From: Spirochaetia bacterium
Lineage (GTDB): Bacteria; Spirochaetota; Spirochaetia; Treponematales; Treponemataceae
DNA length: 38,943 nucleotides
Direction: 5' to 3'
Assembly: GCA_900769975.1 (NCBI GenBank)
Contig: CAAGIR010000067.1
Span: 1-38,943, forward strand
Made by a program: the position numbers and the translations under genes. Positions 15,007 through 24,770 of this stretch are shown here, piece by piece. The notes beneath the pieces are model-generated. The model searched no databases. It was not told the origin of the DNA and worked only from the letters and a program-made list of their open reading frames with translations. Position 1 is the stretch's first letter. Each line of letters opens with the position of its first letter.

Positions 15007-17640
15007 CTATTTTAATACTTTATACTGTCTGGCAGGGATAATAACCGAACCGTCACTGTAATCAATATAACCAAAGTTTACATAAACTTTATATCCATTT
15101 TCGTAAGTTGTAACTGTAACAGAATCTGTCAAATATTCGTGATTTGCGATAAGGCTGTTACTAACTTTATTCATATTTTTGTTATATTCATTATAAACAG
15201 CTGGTAAACGATCTTTCCAAGAATCAAAACTTGCAGAATAATATTCTGTAAAATCTGTTTCCTGAATTGCTTTTTCAGATTCACCCATGAAAACAAAATA
15301 CAATCCTGCACCACTTTCTGCTGATTCAAGAATCATCTGCTCCTGTTCATAAGCAAGATTTATCGGGCTTCCTGCATAATTTTTGTAACCATGTAATGCA
15401 ATCTGATAGAATGGAACTGATTCATCCAAAATGGCATATTTATTTCCATGTAAAGTCATATTTGTAACAAAATCAGCATATTTTACAGCATAATCATTAC
15501 CAGTATTAATCATTAATTTGATGTCTGATTCTTTTATGTTCTGCATTTTTTCAACTTGATCTATCTTAACCTTTGCTCGTGAAACTCTTCTGTCTGGATT
15601 ATAATCACCAGAAAGCATACTTCCGTTATCCTGATAAGAAACGTTTACACCATATTTTTTTGCATTTTTCAATAAAACATCAGATGCTTTATTACTTAAA
15701 TCTGGGCGGATAAGGAAATATGAAGGAACTGTATCGAGTTTACCATACCATACAGGAGAAAATTCTCTTAATTCACAAAGGTCATCACTAACAAAACGTG
15801 CAGAATCTCTATATTTATTAAAACCGTCAAAAGCTGTAGTACGATGTGCAGTCTGAACAGCTGCGTCAAGATACAAAGTTGCAGAAGTTTCATTTACAGC
15901 ATCTACCATTTTCTGAAATTCTTTTTTGCCGCCTAAATCTTTTATGAATTTAAGTTTCTTTAAAAGTTTCTGTTTAATACCGCCGTTAATTGCACCAGAA
16001 AGTTTAACGTTAGCATCTTTAATGCCCATATCATCAATCTGTTTTACAATTTCTGCTGCTTCTTTATAAGTAGTAAGTTTGTATGGTCTGTTTTTTGGTA
16101 AACCAAGAACTTGCTGCATTTTATCGATAGCACCAACGATTTCTACGGCAACTGGAACATTATCATTTTTTACCTGTTTTTCATCTTTGAATAAATAATT
16201 ACGGTAAGCTTTTGCCATATCAACATAACTTCCACCGTCTACAAAAGAGAAAACCTGTTTAATTTCTTCACCAGCTGGAAGACCTTTTTCATAAGAATAC
16301 TGCGAACTGATATTTCTGGCAGAAACATCGAACTGTTCGCGATGCAATAACTTATAATCAGCACGAACATAATTGTAACTACCCAATTTACCACTGATTT
16401 CTGCAGTTATACCTGCGTATTCTGTGCCTGAAACTGGAATAGAAACAAAGCTACTGTCACCATAAGACATACCAAATACAGAAAATGTAAGGTTTGTTTC
16501 TGTAATTTTTGCTTTACGGTCTGTACCATAATCCCAACCATAAACATCGGCATAATAAGTATTCTGTTTTGTTTTTCCATTATTAAAATGAATCAAACTA
16601 CCGCTTCCTTCTGGAACAAAAATAAATCCTTCATCATTTTTACCCGCAGCTGCAAAATACGGCAATACTGAAAGTTGTGTAATAGGATATTTTGTTTTGT
16701 AAGCAATGCTGTCAAACGGAATTGTTACAACAAGATTATTATTATCTATAGAATATTTTACAGTAACATTAAATCCTGGTTCATCTTTTACATTAGATTC
16801 CTTGTAACGTTCTTTAATGTTTAAAAAATCTTCGTAAGTAAATCCGATAGATTCAAACATTTCTTCAAGCTGCTGTTTCTGGAATGGTTTAGCAGTGTCA
16901 AATACAAGATAAAGTGTATTATTTTCTATTTCTGGATATTTTTCCAAGTATTCCTTTTTTTGAGCTTCATTTGTCAGTTTATCGTATTCAACTTTTTTAT
17001 ACATACGAAGTATTGTTCTGACTTGTGTTGGTGTAAAACTTTCCTGGAATTTATCAAGCTCATATTGATACATCATCAAAGGGAAAACATATTCACGTTC
17101 CATCTGACCGACTGTATAATTAACGATAATTTCATTTCCTTTCTTTTCTACGTTGTAGAATTTTCTTGCAACTGAATTTGAATAAAAATCATATACATCG
17201 TCTGTACCATTGATTGTAGAATATTTTAACATGAAAGGAGCTTTCATATTATTTTTTTCTTTTGTCAAGGCGATAGGATCGTTATCTGCATCAACAGGAT
17301 TTGAATTCCACAAATGTCCTGTATTTTTCTGAAGAACTGTAAATTGAGTTGTTGACGGATCCAATTCAAACCGCAATTTGCTGTTTTCTAAAACGAAACT
17401 TTCAGGCATGGATTCTTCTTCATAAGCATAATATTCCAAACCTTTTTCATTTTGATTTTCAACATTAATTAATCTTAGAACTATATATGTCAGAAAAGCT
17501 GCTATCGCCAAAAATATGCCTAATTCAACATAAAATTTTGTTGTCGGCTTATGAAATTCAAATTTCTTTGTTTTCATAGGTTTTGGACGACCAATATAGC
17601 CTTCTGGATATTTTGATTTTTTCTTATTTTCGTTTGCCAT
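15007..17640 (-). CDS. Large membrane-anchored DUF5696-like surface protein
   Basis: An 877-residue protein with a basic cytoplasmic N-terminus, one membrane anchor at about residues 36-58 (FYVELGIFLAIAAFLTYIVL), and about 820 residues outside the membrane. The sequence matches what I remember of DUF5696 proteins, which occur beside sugar ABC transporters in Firmicutes. The first half is beta-rich (SKLRFELDPSTTQFTVLQKNTGHLW). The second half (YKLTTYKEAAEIVKQIDDMG...TLYLDAAVQTAHRTT...MLINTGNDYAVKYADF) looks like an alpha/beta barrel, as in glycoside hydrolases. Enzymatic activity is unproven and no catalytic pair was identified with certainty. AAGG precedes the ATG. It sits between the two permease sets, 32 bases after the YIP1 gene. 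Confidence 0.75.
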   Translation of the reverse strand: MANENKKKSKYPEGYIGRPKPMKTKKFEFHKPTTKFYVELGIFLAIAAFLTYIVLRLINVENQNEKGLEYYAYEEESMPESFVLENSKLRFELDPSTTQFTVLQKNTGHLWNSNPVDADNDPIALTKEKNNMKAPFMLKYSTINGTDDVYDFYSNSVARKFYNVEKKGNEIIVNYTVGQMEREYVFPLMMYQYELDKFQESFTPTQVRTILRMYKKVEYDKLTNEAQKKEYLEKYPEIENNTLYLVFDTAKPFQKQQLEEMFESIGFTYEDFLNIKERYKESNVKDEPGFNVTVKYSIDNNNLVVTIPFDSIAYKTKYPITQLSVLPYFAAAGKNDEGFIFVPEGSGSLIHFNNGKTKQNTYYADVYGWDYGTDRKAKITETNLTFSVFGMSYGDSSFVSIPVSGTEYAGITAEISGKLGSYNYVRADYKLLHREQFDVSARNISSQYSYEKGLPAGEEIKQVFSFVDGGSYVDMAKAYRNYLFKDEKQVKNDNVPVAVEIVGAIDKMQQVLGLPKNRPYKLTTYKEAAEIVKQIDDMGIKDANVKLSGAINGGIKQKLLKKLKFIKDLGGKKEFQKMVDAVNETSATLYLDAAVQTAHRTTAFDGFNKYRDSARFVSDDLCELREFSPVWYGKLDTVPSYFLIRPDLSNKASDVLLKNAKKYGVNVSYQDNGSMLSGDYNPDRRVSRAKVKIDQVEKMQNIKESDIKLMINTGNDYAVKYADFVTNMTLHGNKYAILDESVPFYQIALHGYKNYAGSPINLAYEQEQMILESAESGAGLYFVFMGESEKAIQETDFTEYYSASFDSWKDRLPAVYNEYNKNMNKVSNSLIANHEYLTDSVTVTTYENGYKVYVNFGYIDYSDGSVIIPARQYKVLK

Positions 17641-17672
17641 ATATTTTACCTTCCATTATATACTCAGAGTCA

Positions 17673-18353
17673 TCAGTTCAATCTGAATATAACTTCTCTT
17701 CCTAGAGAAATAAAATATGCTACACCCTGAGAAATCATACTAAAGAATAACAGCATGATAAAAATAAATACAAGCATTCCAAAAATTGTAATGATTGTAA
17801 ATAACAGAGTTTTACCAAAACTATACTGATGGATCATCATCATTGCCATGAAAATTAACATTGCACACCACAGTAAAGAAATTGAATCAAACACAGTATA
17901 AAATGTTCCTTCTTCTACGGTTACAAAGTTACTAAGAATAATCAATGGAATTTGAATGAGTACATACGGTGTTAAAGCATACGCTGTTCCCATGTAAATA
18001 TCACCTAAGTGTCCTTTACCGTCAAACAAAGTTGTACATGCCCAGTTGCAAATACAAAATATTGCCAGAGGTAATAATATAGAAGAAATTTCTATAAAAA
18101 TATTAACTTCTTTTTCCCAGTTTACATTCATAAAAAGGAAACTTGTAAAACGCAATTTCCAAATATGAACTAAAAGTGTCATTATTACCAGAAAATTTGC
18201 AGCGGAATAGGAACCTCGTTTAGCATGAATTAAATCCCAATATCCATCTGCAGGATGAGTAATTACATGCAAAGAATACCTTAACGTTGAAAAGAAATGT
18301 TTGTAGGTTTCTTTTTTACCTAATTTTTTAAACTTATTTGTTACATAACTCAT
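17673..18353 (-). CDS. YIP1-family integral membrane protein
   Basis: A 226-residue protein with five hydrophobic segments (about 49-70, 84-106, 119-140, 148-170 and 178-205) and a YIP1-like core: a short charged N-terminus, HPADGYWDLIHAKRGS, then NWACTTLFDGKGHLGDIYMGTAYALTPYVL. The segment DGKGxxxDIYxGTAYALTPY is the conserved part of bacterial Yip1-like proteins. The function in bacteria is not known. In this operon it may scaffold the permeases and surface proteins, which is inference. It overlaps the upstream NHL/TPR gene by 4 bases (ATGA-type), so the two products are probably made in equal amounts. Confidence 0.8.
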   Translation of the reverse strand: MSYVTNKFKKLGKKETYKHFFSTLRYSLHVITHPADGYWDLIHAKRGSYSAANFLVIMTLLVHIWKLRFTSFLFMNVNWEKEVNIFIEISSILLPLAIFCICNWACTTLFDGKGHLGDIYMGTAYALTPYVLIQIPLIILSNFVTVEEGTFYTVFDSISLLWCAMLIFMAMMMIHQYSFGKTLLFTIITIFGMLVFIFIMLLFFSMISQGVAYFISLGREVIFRLN

Positions 18354-19819
18354 AGTGATTTAAGCTCCCTTCTAAATGCAAGAATGCGTTTAACAATAAA
18401 TGGAACAAGAATAATGACAAGAAGTATTGCGATACAAATTGCACCATTTGCTTCAATCCATTCCTTTCTATAGTACATAAAAGCTTTTGAATAGAATTTT
18501 TTAGCTCTTTTTAGCTTAAAACAATCCATAGCTTCTTTAAATTTGTTTTGTCTTAAATATGATTTTCCAATGCCAATATATGCCTGATCGTAATTTCCGT
18601 TTAATTCCAGTACTTTTGCCCAGGTATCTGCTGAATCATCATACAAGCCCTGCGAATATTGTTCTGTAGCATTATATATAAGATTACCATATTCTGTTGG
18701 AGTAAATACTGTTATAGAAGCATTTTGTGAATCCAAAACAAACAAATCTTTTCCGATATGCTCAATTGCAGCAGGCTGACGGAAATAGCCATCGATATTA
18801 CCTTTATTACCAAAAGCAAAAAGAAGGAACCCCTGATTGTTATATGCAAAAATACGTCCGCGTGATTCATCAATTGCAAGATAAACTTCATTATCTAAAA
18901 CTGTAATATCAGAAAATTTTGAAGGATCTTTAATACCAGCTGCATTCGACCACTGTACATCGCCAATTGGAAGATAATAAGAGTTTTTAACTAAAATATC
19001 AGATCCAAGTGCATTTAAACGGCGAATTGGCTTAGCTTTATCTGATTTTAAATCCCATTCATCGAATGTTTTTGTTACTGCAAAAATAAAGCCTTCCGAA
19101 TCCATGTATGCGTTACAGTATTCTGTTGGAACAAACGCTTCCATTTGTTCACGCTGTGCACGTGTTGCAAATTTCTTCCATAACAAATCTGTCCAGTTGT
19201 ACATTACTTCTGAAGCACCATAAAATCCTGTAAAACTTCCATCATATTCGTATTTTATAAAACCTTTGTTTACGTTTTTTGCAAGAACATAAGCACGACC
19301 TTTCGAATCTACTACAACTCGCTGTGGTAAAAATTCTTTACCTTTTTCATAAGTAGGATCATCAGGTTCTATAAGAACATTCAAAAGATTTAATTCGCTA
19401 TCAAGTTTCAAAATACGACCGTTCTTCTGATCGGCAATGTACATATCACCTTCATCAGTAACAAACAAATCAGTTGGAGAAGCAAAAGTATTTTTTACTC
19501 CTTCTGGTGCCTTAAAACTGTCAATAACACGAACTAATTCAACCTGTTTTTTATTTGTATATTCCAATTCAATAATTCTGTTATTGTCTGTATCCACTAC
19601 ATAAACATAATTATCTTTACAGAATAAACCATTAGGATTTTTCAAACCTACGTCCAAATCCAAATCATCTGCATACAAAACATGAGCAACTCTGTATACA
19701 TCAGGTGATTTTTCAACTTCACCCCAATAATCATAGATATAAGTATCTGATTTAGCAAAAGCTCCTGCACAAAGCATTACGAAGCTTGCAAGTGTTAATA
19801 TAATTTTTCTCTTTTTCAT
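18350..19819 (-). CDS. NHL-repeat/TPR protein with signal peptide and C-terminal membrane anchor
   Basis: A 489-residue exported protein. MKKRKIILTLASFVMLCAGAFA is a cleavable signal peptide. From about residue 50 to 375 there are repeated beta-propeller blades of NHL type (GLFCKDNYVYVVDTDNNRII, PTDLFVTDEGDMYIADQKNG, QRVVVDSKGRAYVLAKN, AIEHIGKDLFVLDSQNASI). A TPR-like helical pair follows (LYDDSADTWAKVLELNGNY, AYIGIGKSYLRQNKFKEAMD). A membrane helix near 455-475 and a basic tail end the protein, so the propeller faces the periplasm. NHL propellers bind proteins or sugars. The partner here is unknown. AAGGA precedes the ATG. It follows the MalG-type permease by 3 bases. Confidence 0.85.
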   Translation of the reverse strand: MKKRKIILTLASFVMLCAGAFAKSDTYIYDYWGEVEKSPDVYRVAHVLYADDLDLDVGLKNPNGLFCKDNYVYVVDTDNNRIIELEYTNKKQVELVRVIDSFKAPEGVKNTFASPTDLFVTDEGDMYIADQKNGRILKLDSELNLLNVLIEPDDPTYEKGKEFLPQRVVVDSKGRAYVLAKNVNKGFIKYEYDGSFTGFYGASEVMYNWTDLLWKKFATRAQREQMEAFVPTEYCNAYMDSEGFIFAVTKTFDEWDLKSDKAKPIRRLNALGSDILVKNSYYLPIGDVQWSNAAGIKDPSKFSDITVLDNEVYLAIDESRGRIFAYNNQGFLLFAFGNKGNIDGYFRQPAAIEHIGKDLFVLDSQNASITVFTPTEYGNLIYNATEQYSQGLYDDSADTWAKVLELNGNYDQAYIGIGKSYLRQNKFKEAMDCFKLKRAKKFYSKAFMYYRKEWIEANGAICIAILLVIILVPFIVKRILAFRRELKSL

Positions 19820-19822
19820 ATA

Positions 19823-20719
19823 CTAATCCTTGAGACCTGATGTAGCCATTGTTTCAATAATCTGACTCTGTGAAAAGAGGAAGAAGAGAATTGGAACTGA
19901 CATCGTAAATACAATTACAGCATTTGACTGACCAGTACGGGCAATACCACCAGCCTGTATCTGACTTAATGCGTAAGCCATCATTTTTTTACTTTCTGTA
20001 TAAATGTAAGTTGTTTGAGGGTTATTCCACAACCCATTAATTGAGAAAATAGAAATTGTGAGCCAAGCAGGTTTTACGTTAGGCATAACAAGTTTCCAGA
20101 AAATTGTAAGTTCACTTGCACCGTCAATTTTTGCTGCTTCAATTAATGACATAGGGAAACCTTCCATGAACTGCTTCATAAGGAATAATCCCAATGAACC
20201 ACCAATAGCAGGAAGTATTAATGCCCAATAAGTATCAACCATATGAAGTTTACACATAATCATATAGTTTGGAATACCAGTAACATAACCGTTGAACATC
20301 AAAGCAACTACTGCAATCTTAAAGAAGATTTTTCCACCAGGAAAATCATATTTTGCCAATACATAAGCAGCCATTGAAGCAAATATAACATGTCCAACTG
20401 TACCTACAAGTGTGATATACAAAGTATTGAACAAATATCTGCTGAATGGAACCCAAGACTGACTTAACGTTACAAATAAGTCAGTGTAGTTTCTAAAAGT
20501 AGGATTTCTTGGGAAAAATGTTGGCGGTTGTTTTAGTAATTCATCAAGAGGTTTCAAAGAAATTGAAATTGAGAATACTAAAGGGAAAACCATAATCACA
20601 GAACAAATAGCAAGGAAGATATAAATTCCAATATCTCCACCTATAGAACGATTTGGTTTTCTTCTGAATTTATAATGATGTATTGTTTCTGTTTTTGCTA
20701 AATATTTATTTTTTCTCAT
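19823..20719 (-). CDS. Sugar ABC transporter permease, MalG type (first set)
   Basis: A 298-residue permease with six membrane segments and the coupling loop LIEAAKIDGASELTIFWKLV. The MalG/AraQ-type C-terminus reads SQSQIIETMATSGLKD. The start has AAGGGGG 6 bases upstream. It lies 15 bases after its MalF-type partner and 3 bases before the NHL/TPR gene, so the accessory gene is tightly tied to this permease set. Confidence 0.96.
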   Translation of the reverse strand: MRKNKYLAKTETIHHYKFRRKPNRSIGGDIGIYIFLAICSVIMVFPLVFSISISLKPLDELLKQPPTFFPRNPTFRNYTDLFVTLSQSWVPFSRYLFNTLYITLVGTVGHVIFASMAAYVLAKYDFPGGKIFFKIAVVALMFNGYVTGIPNYMIMCKLHMVDTYWALILPAIGGSLGLFLMKQFMEGFPMSLIEAAKIDGASELTIFWKLVMPNVKPAWLTISIFSINGLWNNPQTTYIYTESKKMMAYALSQIQAGGIARTGQSNAVIVFTMSVPILFFLFSQSQIIETMATSGLKD

Positions 20720-20734
20720 TTCAGAACCCCCTTA

Positions 20735-21673
20735 TTAGTGTCCAACTCTGTTCAAGAGAGACTGAATTATTTTATTACAGATAATCATAGCAAGGAACAA
20801 AACTGTTGCTATAGCAGAAGCATAACCCATTTCAAAACGAGTATAACCATAGTCAAACAAATGAGTTACAACTGTACGTGCACAATAATCTGTAGAAGGA
20901 TAACCGGCAAGATTCATAGGTACATCACAAACATTGAAAGCCTGGGTGATTGACATAACGGCACCAAAAAGCAACATTGGCTTCATATTTGGCAAAGTAA
21001 TGAACCACAATTCCTGCCATCTGTTTTGAATACCATCAATATAACCTGCTTCATACTGTGATTTATCAATACCTTTCAAACCTGCAACAAAAGACAAGAA
21101 TCCTGTACCCAAAGACATCCATAAGATAATTGGAATAATTACTTTCATTACATACTCTGGATTTGTCAAAAATGAAATAGGCTGATTGATAAATCCCATT
21201 TTAATAAGCCAGTTATTTACCCAACCGTAACGGTCATCACTAAATACTGTTTTGAAAATTAAATATGCGCCACCTGCAATAGATGGTGTATAAAAGAAGA
21301 ATACAACAAGCATACGGATTTTATTTGGCAATTCATTAATAAGCCATGCAAAAATGAATGCCATAATATATCCGACAGGACCAGTTATAATTGCAACCAA
21401 AAAAGTATTTTTTACCGCAGTCTGGAAAACTTCATCCTGTAAAAACAAGTTAATATAGTTTCTTGCACCAATAAAATCTGGTTTTTCCAAAATATTAAAG
21501 TTTGTAAAACTGTAATAAATTGAAGTAATCATTGGTAAAATACTAAAAGTAATGAACAAGATTGCATAAGGTAACAAGAATAAATAACAAAATTTCAGAT
21601 TTTTGGCTTTTCTTGTTGTGTCTGCAATCTGTATCTTTTTTATGCTAAAATATTTTTTCCACATTTCACTCAT
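20735..21673 (-). CDS. Sugar ABC transporter permease, MalF type (first set)
   Basis: A 312-residue permease with six membrane segments (first at LLPYAILFITFSILPMITSI) and the coupling loop SQYEAGYIDGIQNRWQELWF. The glutamate-alanine-glycine variant of the EAA motif contacts the ATPase. GAGGAG precedes the ATG. It follows the 1015-residue binding protein by only 3 bases. It lacks the extracellular insert seen in the second-set MalF protein, so the two permease pairs probably handle different ligands or binding partners. Confidence 0.96.
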   Translation of the reverse strand: MSEMWKKYFSIKKIQIADTTRKAKNLKFCYLFLLPYAILFITFSILPMITSIYYSFTNFNILEKPDFIGARNYINLFLQDEVFQTAVKNTFLVAIITGPVGYIMAFIFAWLINELPNKIRMLVVFFFYTPSIAGGAYLIFKTVFSDDRYGWVNNWLIKMGFINQPISFLTNPEYVMKVIIPIILWMSLGTGFLSFVAGLKGIDKSQYEAGYIDGIQNRWQELWFITLPNMKPMLLFGAVMSITQAFNVCDVPMNLAGYPSTDYCARTVVTHLFDYGYTRFEMGYASAIATVLFLAMIICNKIIQSLLNRVGH

Positions 21674-21676
21674 AAT

Positions 21677-24600
21677 TTACTCCTCAACTGGAAGATTGAA
21701 TTCCTGACGCTTACGGGTCAACTCTTCATTTACTTTGCGAGTGTAATCTATGAGAGTTTCGCGAGGATCATCTTTTTCGTTATATACTTTTCGGATACCA
21801 TTTGATACATGGCGAGGTGTATAATAGCTACCAGGTACTTCAGGAACACCGATTGTTTCTTCAAGAGATTTTTCAAGAATTTCAATCTGCTGTGTATTCC
21901 AAGAAAGCTGCTTTAATGCTTCAACGTTAGCAGTTGCATAACGAGCAGAAGAACCTAATACTGCTTCAAGTTCTCGACCAAAGCGTACCTGAATATCTGT
22001 AGAAACCCACCATTTCATAAATTCCCACGAATCAGCCATTCTTTCTTCGTTTTTAACGACTTTCTTCCAGGTTTTTTCATCAATATTTGGAGCAATTTCA
22101 TCTTTTACTTTTTCAGCAAATACTGAATTATATGAAATGTTTGTACTGCGTTTTGTAGGATCGATATCTGACATATCAAGACCTTTTTTAATCATAATTG
22201 TACAAGCAGTAGTTGCAACATTTGAACGATTAATTGTTCCGTCTTCCTGTTCTGTTCCTAAAATATAAGTGAAATCCCAAAGACCACGAATTTCTGGAGC
22301 AGAAACTGTAAGTGTATTATAGGCTGTATAGTTCTGAATACCTAAAGGCATTTCACCAGTACGGAAACGACTCAAGAAGTCATAAATCTGAGGAAGTCCA
22401 TAACTATTAAAGAAGCTTGTATATTGTTTAAATGCTGCAATACCTTCTTCACTATCGATAACAGTTTTTGTTCCTGTTTTATTATAAACACTTCCGCCAC
22501 GCTGATAAATCATTGAATAGAAAGTAAGGATATCACCTTCGGCAGTTGCAAGTGTTGGATAAGGAATACCAACATCAAGATTATTACCTTGAAGTGTAGG
22601 AAGAATTTCTATGAGGTCATTCCATGTTTTTGGAATATCTACGCCCAGCTGTTCAAGAATATCTTTTCTATAGAATAAAAGATTGAAACTTTCTGTTTCA
22701 GGGAGAGCATAAAGTCCTCCGTCATATTTATATCCTTCATAAGCACTAGATTTAAAGTATTGCAATACCTCATCACAATCATCAAAACGACGCAAATCAA
22801 CAACAGCATTTCGCAAAGCATAATCAACAGGAAGTCTCTGATAAGCAGAAATAACAACATCTGGACCATTTCCTGCGACAACGGCTGTTAATAATGAGTT
22901 TACGTTAATATTTTTTACGTTTACTTTAATACCTGTATTTGGAGAGAAGCTGTCATCAATCATATTTTTAAGAATCTGACTCTGGTCACGACCTGTCAAA
23001 ATCCATACTTCTATCAAATGTTCAGCATCTTTTTCATAAACGTTACCAAGACTTGCAGAATCAACAAAGAATGATGAAACAAACGCAGCAATTTCATGAG
23101 TAGCATTCTTAAAGAAATTTGCTTTTACAGGTTTAATTCTGTCATTTGCACTTTGAACTAAAATATAATCCACATCAAGTTTTGATTCTGTCATAGTAAG
23201 CAAAGAAGAACCAAGCGAAGTGATATTATCTTTAAAGTTAGAAAATGCCTTTGTAATTTTATCAGGACGTTTATAGAATTGTTCAAGCTGAATGGCAAGT
23301 GTTTCTGCTGGAGCAATCTTATCTGACTTTTCACCAGTAATCTGAATGAAACGATCAACCTGTTTATACAAACGGCGGCTTTCGAGCATCATTGCTTCAA
23401 CTTCATCAGGATAAACTTTGTCAATCTGATAATCACGATACTGGTCTGGATAAGAACCTGTCAAAACAAGAATTGTACGATAAATATTGTTTAAACGATA
23501 AATACTGTCCTGCAAATCATTTATTATAGAACCAATTTCACCTAAAGTAACTTCCAAACGGATTCTATGTTTACCTTTTGAAAGATTAAATTTATATGGT
23601 GTCTGGTTTTCATCTTGAAGTGTAACCAAAGACCAGTCCGAACTGTAAGGGAAACCTACCGATTTAAGAGGTTCGATTGGAACTTCATCATCAATATAAA
23701 CAGTACGACATGCTACATAACCACGCTGATAATACTGACGGCCTTTTATAGAGATTGTATACCATCCGTCTTCCGGAACTTCAAATTCCCATTCAATCCA
23801 CTGTCCAGGAGATTTCCAGGAATCTCCACCAGAATAATTTAATACAGTTTTTGAAACGCTGTTTGGTTCTGTTGTAGCAGAAGAACGGTCGTAACGTGCA
23901 AACAAAGAAGGATCCGAACGGGCAACAGAATCTTCTCCTTGTATTTTTATAAAAATATCTGTTCCTGTATAACTTTCAGGTTTATTTTTTTGTTTTGAAA
24001 GATATTGTTCATAAGAATCTATTGGTTTAACTGGAACAAGTGCTAAAGAACTGATAGCCATTGGTTCATTTGTTGATTTTAAAGTGATTGAGTTTTCACC
24101 TTTTTCGAAATAAAATCTGTAAGGATCTACTTCATATCCTAAATCACTTTTCAACAAAACATCTTGAAATTCAAAAAATTCAATCTGTGTCGGACGAATA
24201 CTGTTACCTTGATTATCAAATTTTACAGGACCGCCATCTTTCCATAAACGCTGAAAACTTAAAATATCAGCACCACTAAACGGCATTTCATCATTGATGT
24301 AAAGTATTCGTTCCATATTTACGTTTCGTGAAGGAATTGCAATATATTCAATTGAAATATTGTAAAAACCTGTTTCTGGAACATCCACATACCAAGTTAC
24401 AGATGAATTATCATCAGTAACGACAACATCTTTACCGTAATAATCGTTTTGAATGCGAGCACCGTTTGACAGAGATTCATCAAAAGTGAAAACATCTACA
24501 TCTACTGTTGCTGAAGCATTCTTTGCATTTTTATGCTCTGTTTGATATTCAGCGTAAGTTTTTGTTGCTGATGTTACACCAATTGATGTTGTCAAGTCAT

Positions 24601-24724
24601 AGCCTTCATATTTCTCGCTGAAATCATTATTAGGGATAAGACTTGTGATTACGACTAACGCAGCAATCACCACAATAGCAATCAATACGTTTCGTAAAGT
24701 TTTGTTAATTTTAAATCCTACCAT
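21677..24724 (-). CDS. 1015-residue membrane-anchored solute-binding protein with two carbohydrate-binding-like modules
   Basis: The N-terminus has an uncleaved-looking membrane anchor (residues 12-31, NVLIAIVVIAALVVITSLIP) and no lipobox. Two beta-sandwich modules follow, at about 100-232 and 256-397. Each has a W...VPExGxYxISI core (WYVDVPETGFYNISIEY; WEFEVPEDGWYTISIKG) and a second half typical of CBM6/CBM35-like domains (FEKGENSITL; LSKGKHRIRLEV). A helical linker leads to a SBP family 1 domain from about 565 (DAEHLIEVWILTGRDQSQI, VVAGNGPDVVISAYQRLP, LYALPETESFNLLFYRKDIL). Normal binding proteins are ~420 residues, so this is an unusual fusion. It is the first gene of the operon. The ATG has no Shine-Dalgarno and lies 10 bases from an extended -10. 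Confidence 0.9.
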   Translation of the reverse strand: MVGFKINKTLRNVLIAIVVIAALVVITSLIPNNDFSEKYEGYDLTTSIGVTSATKTYAEYQTEHKNAKNASATVDVDVFTFDESLSNGARIQNDYYGKDVVVTDDNSSVTWYVDVPETGFYNISIEYIAIPSRNVNMERILYINDEMPFSGADILSFQRLWKDGGPVKFDNQGNSIRPTQIEFFEFQDVLLKSDLGYEVDPYRFYFEKGENSITLKSTNEPMAISSLALVPVKPIDSYEQYLSKQKNKPESYTGTDIFIKIQGEDSVARSDPSLFARYDRSSATTEPNSVSKTVLNYSGGDSWKSPGQWIEWEFEVPEDGWYTISIKGRQYYQRGYVACRTVYIDDEVPIEPLKSVGFPYSSDWSLVTLQDENQTPYKFNLSKGKHRIRLEVTLGEIGSIINDLQDSIYRLNNIYRTILVLTGSYPDQYRDYQIDKVYPDEVEAMMLESRRLYKQVDRFIQITGEKSDKIAPAETLAIQLEQFYKRPDKITKAFSNFKDNITSLGSSLLTMTESKLDVDYILVQSANDRIKPVKANFFKNATHEIAAFVSSFFVDSASLGNVYEKDAEHLIEVWILTGRDQSQILKNMIDDSFSPNTGIKVNVKNINVNSLLTAVVAGNGPDVVISAYQRLPVDYALRNAVVDLRRFDDCDEVLQYFKSSAYEGYKYDGGLYALPETESFNLLFYRKDILEQLGVDIPKTWNDLIEILPTLQGNNLDVGIPYPTLATAEGDILTFYSMIYQRGGSVYNKTGTKTVIDSEEGIAAFKQYTSFFNSYGLPQIYDFLSRFRTGEMPLGIQNYTAYNTLTVSAPEIRGLWDFTYILGTEQEDGTINRSNVATTACTIMIKKGLDMSDIDPTKRSTNISYNSVFAEKVKDEIAPNIDEKTWKKVVKNEERMADSWEFMKWWVSTDIQVRFGRELEAVLGSSARYATANVEALKQLSWNTQQIEILEKSLEETIGVPEVPGSYYTPRHVSNGIRKVYNEKDDPRETLIDYTRKVNEELTRKRQEFNLPVEE

Positions 24725-24734
24725 AGTATCTTTT

Positions 24735-24770
24735 ATTATAACATAAGTTTATGGAAAATACATAGTATTT
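24735..24770 (-). promoter_or_regulatory. Promoter of the nine-gene operon, with palindromic operator at the -35 position
   Basis: On the minus strand an extended -10 (TGTTATAAT, with TATAAT at 24740-24735) lies 10 bases from the ATG. No -35 hexamer is recognisable. In its place is the perfect inverted repeat AAATAC-ATA-GTATTT at 24756-24770, flanked by GGAA/TTCC. This fits an activator-dependent or repressed promoter and a nearly leaderless mRNA. The regulator is not encoded nearby. Confidence 0.5.

Noticed and set aside
21800..23900. Several smaller frames inside the 1015-residue gene
   Set aside because: They are overlaps in other frames of a well-supported long gene.
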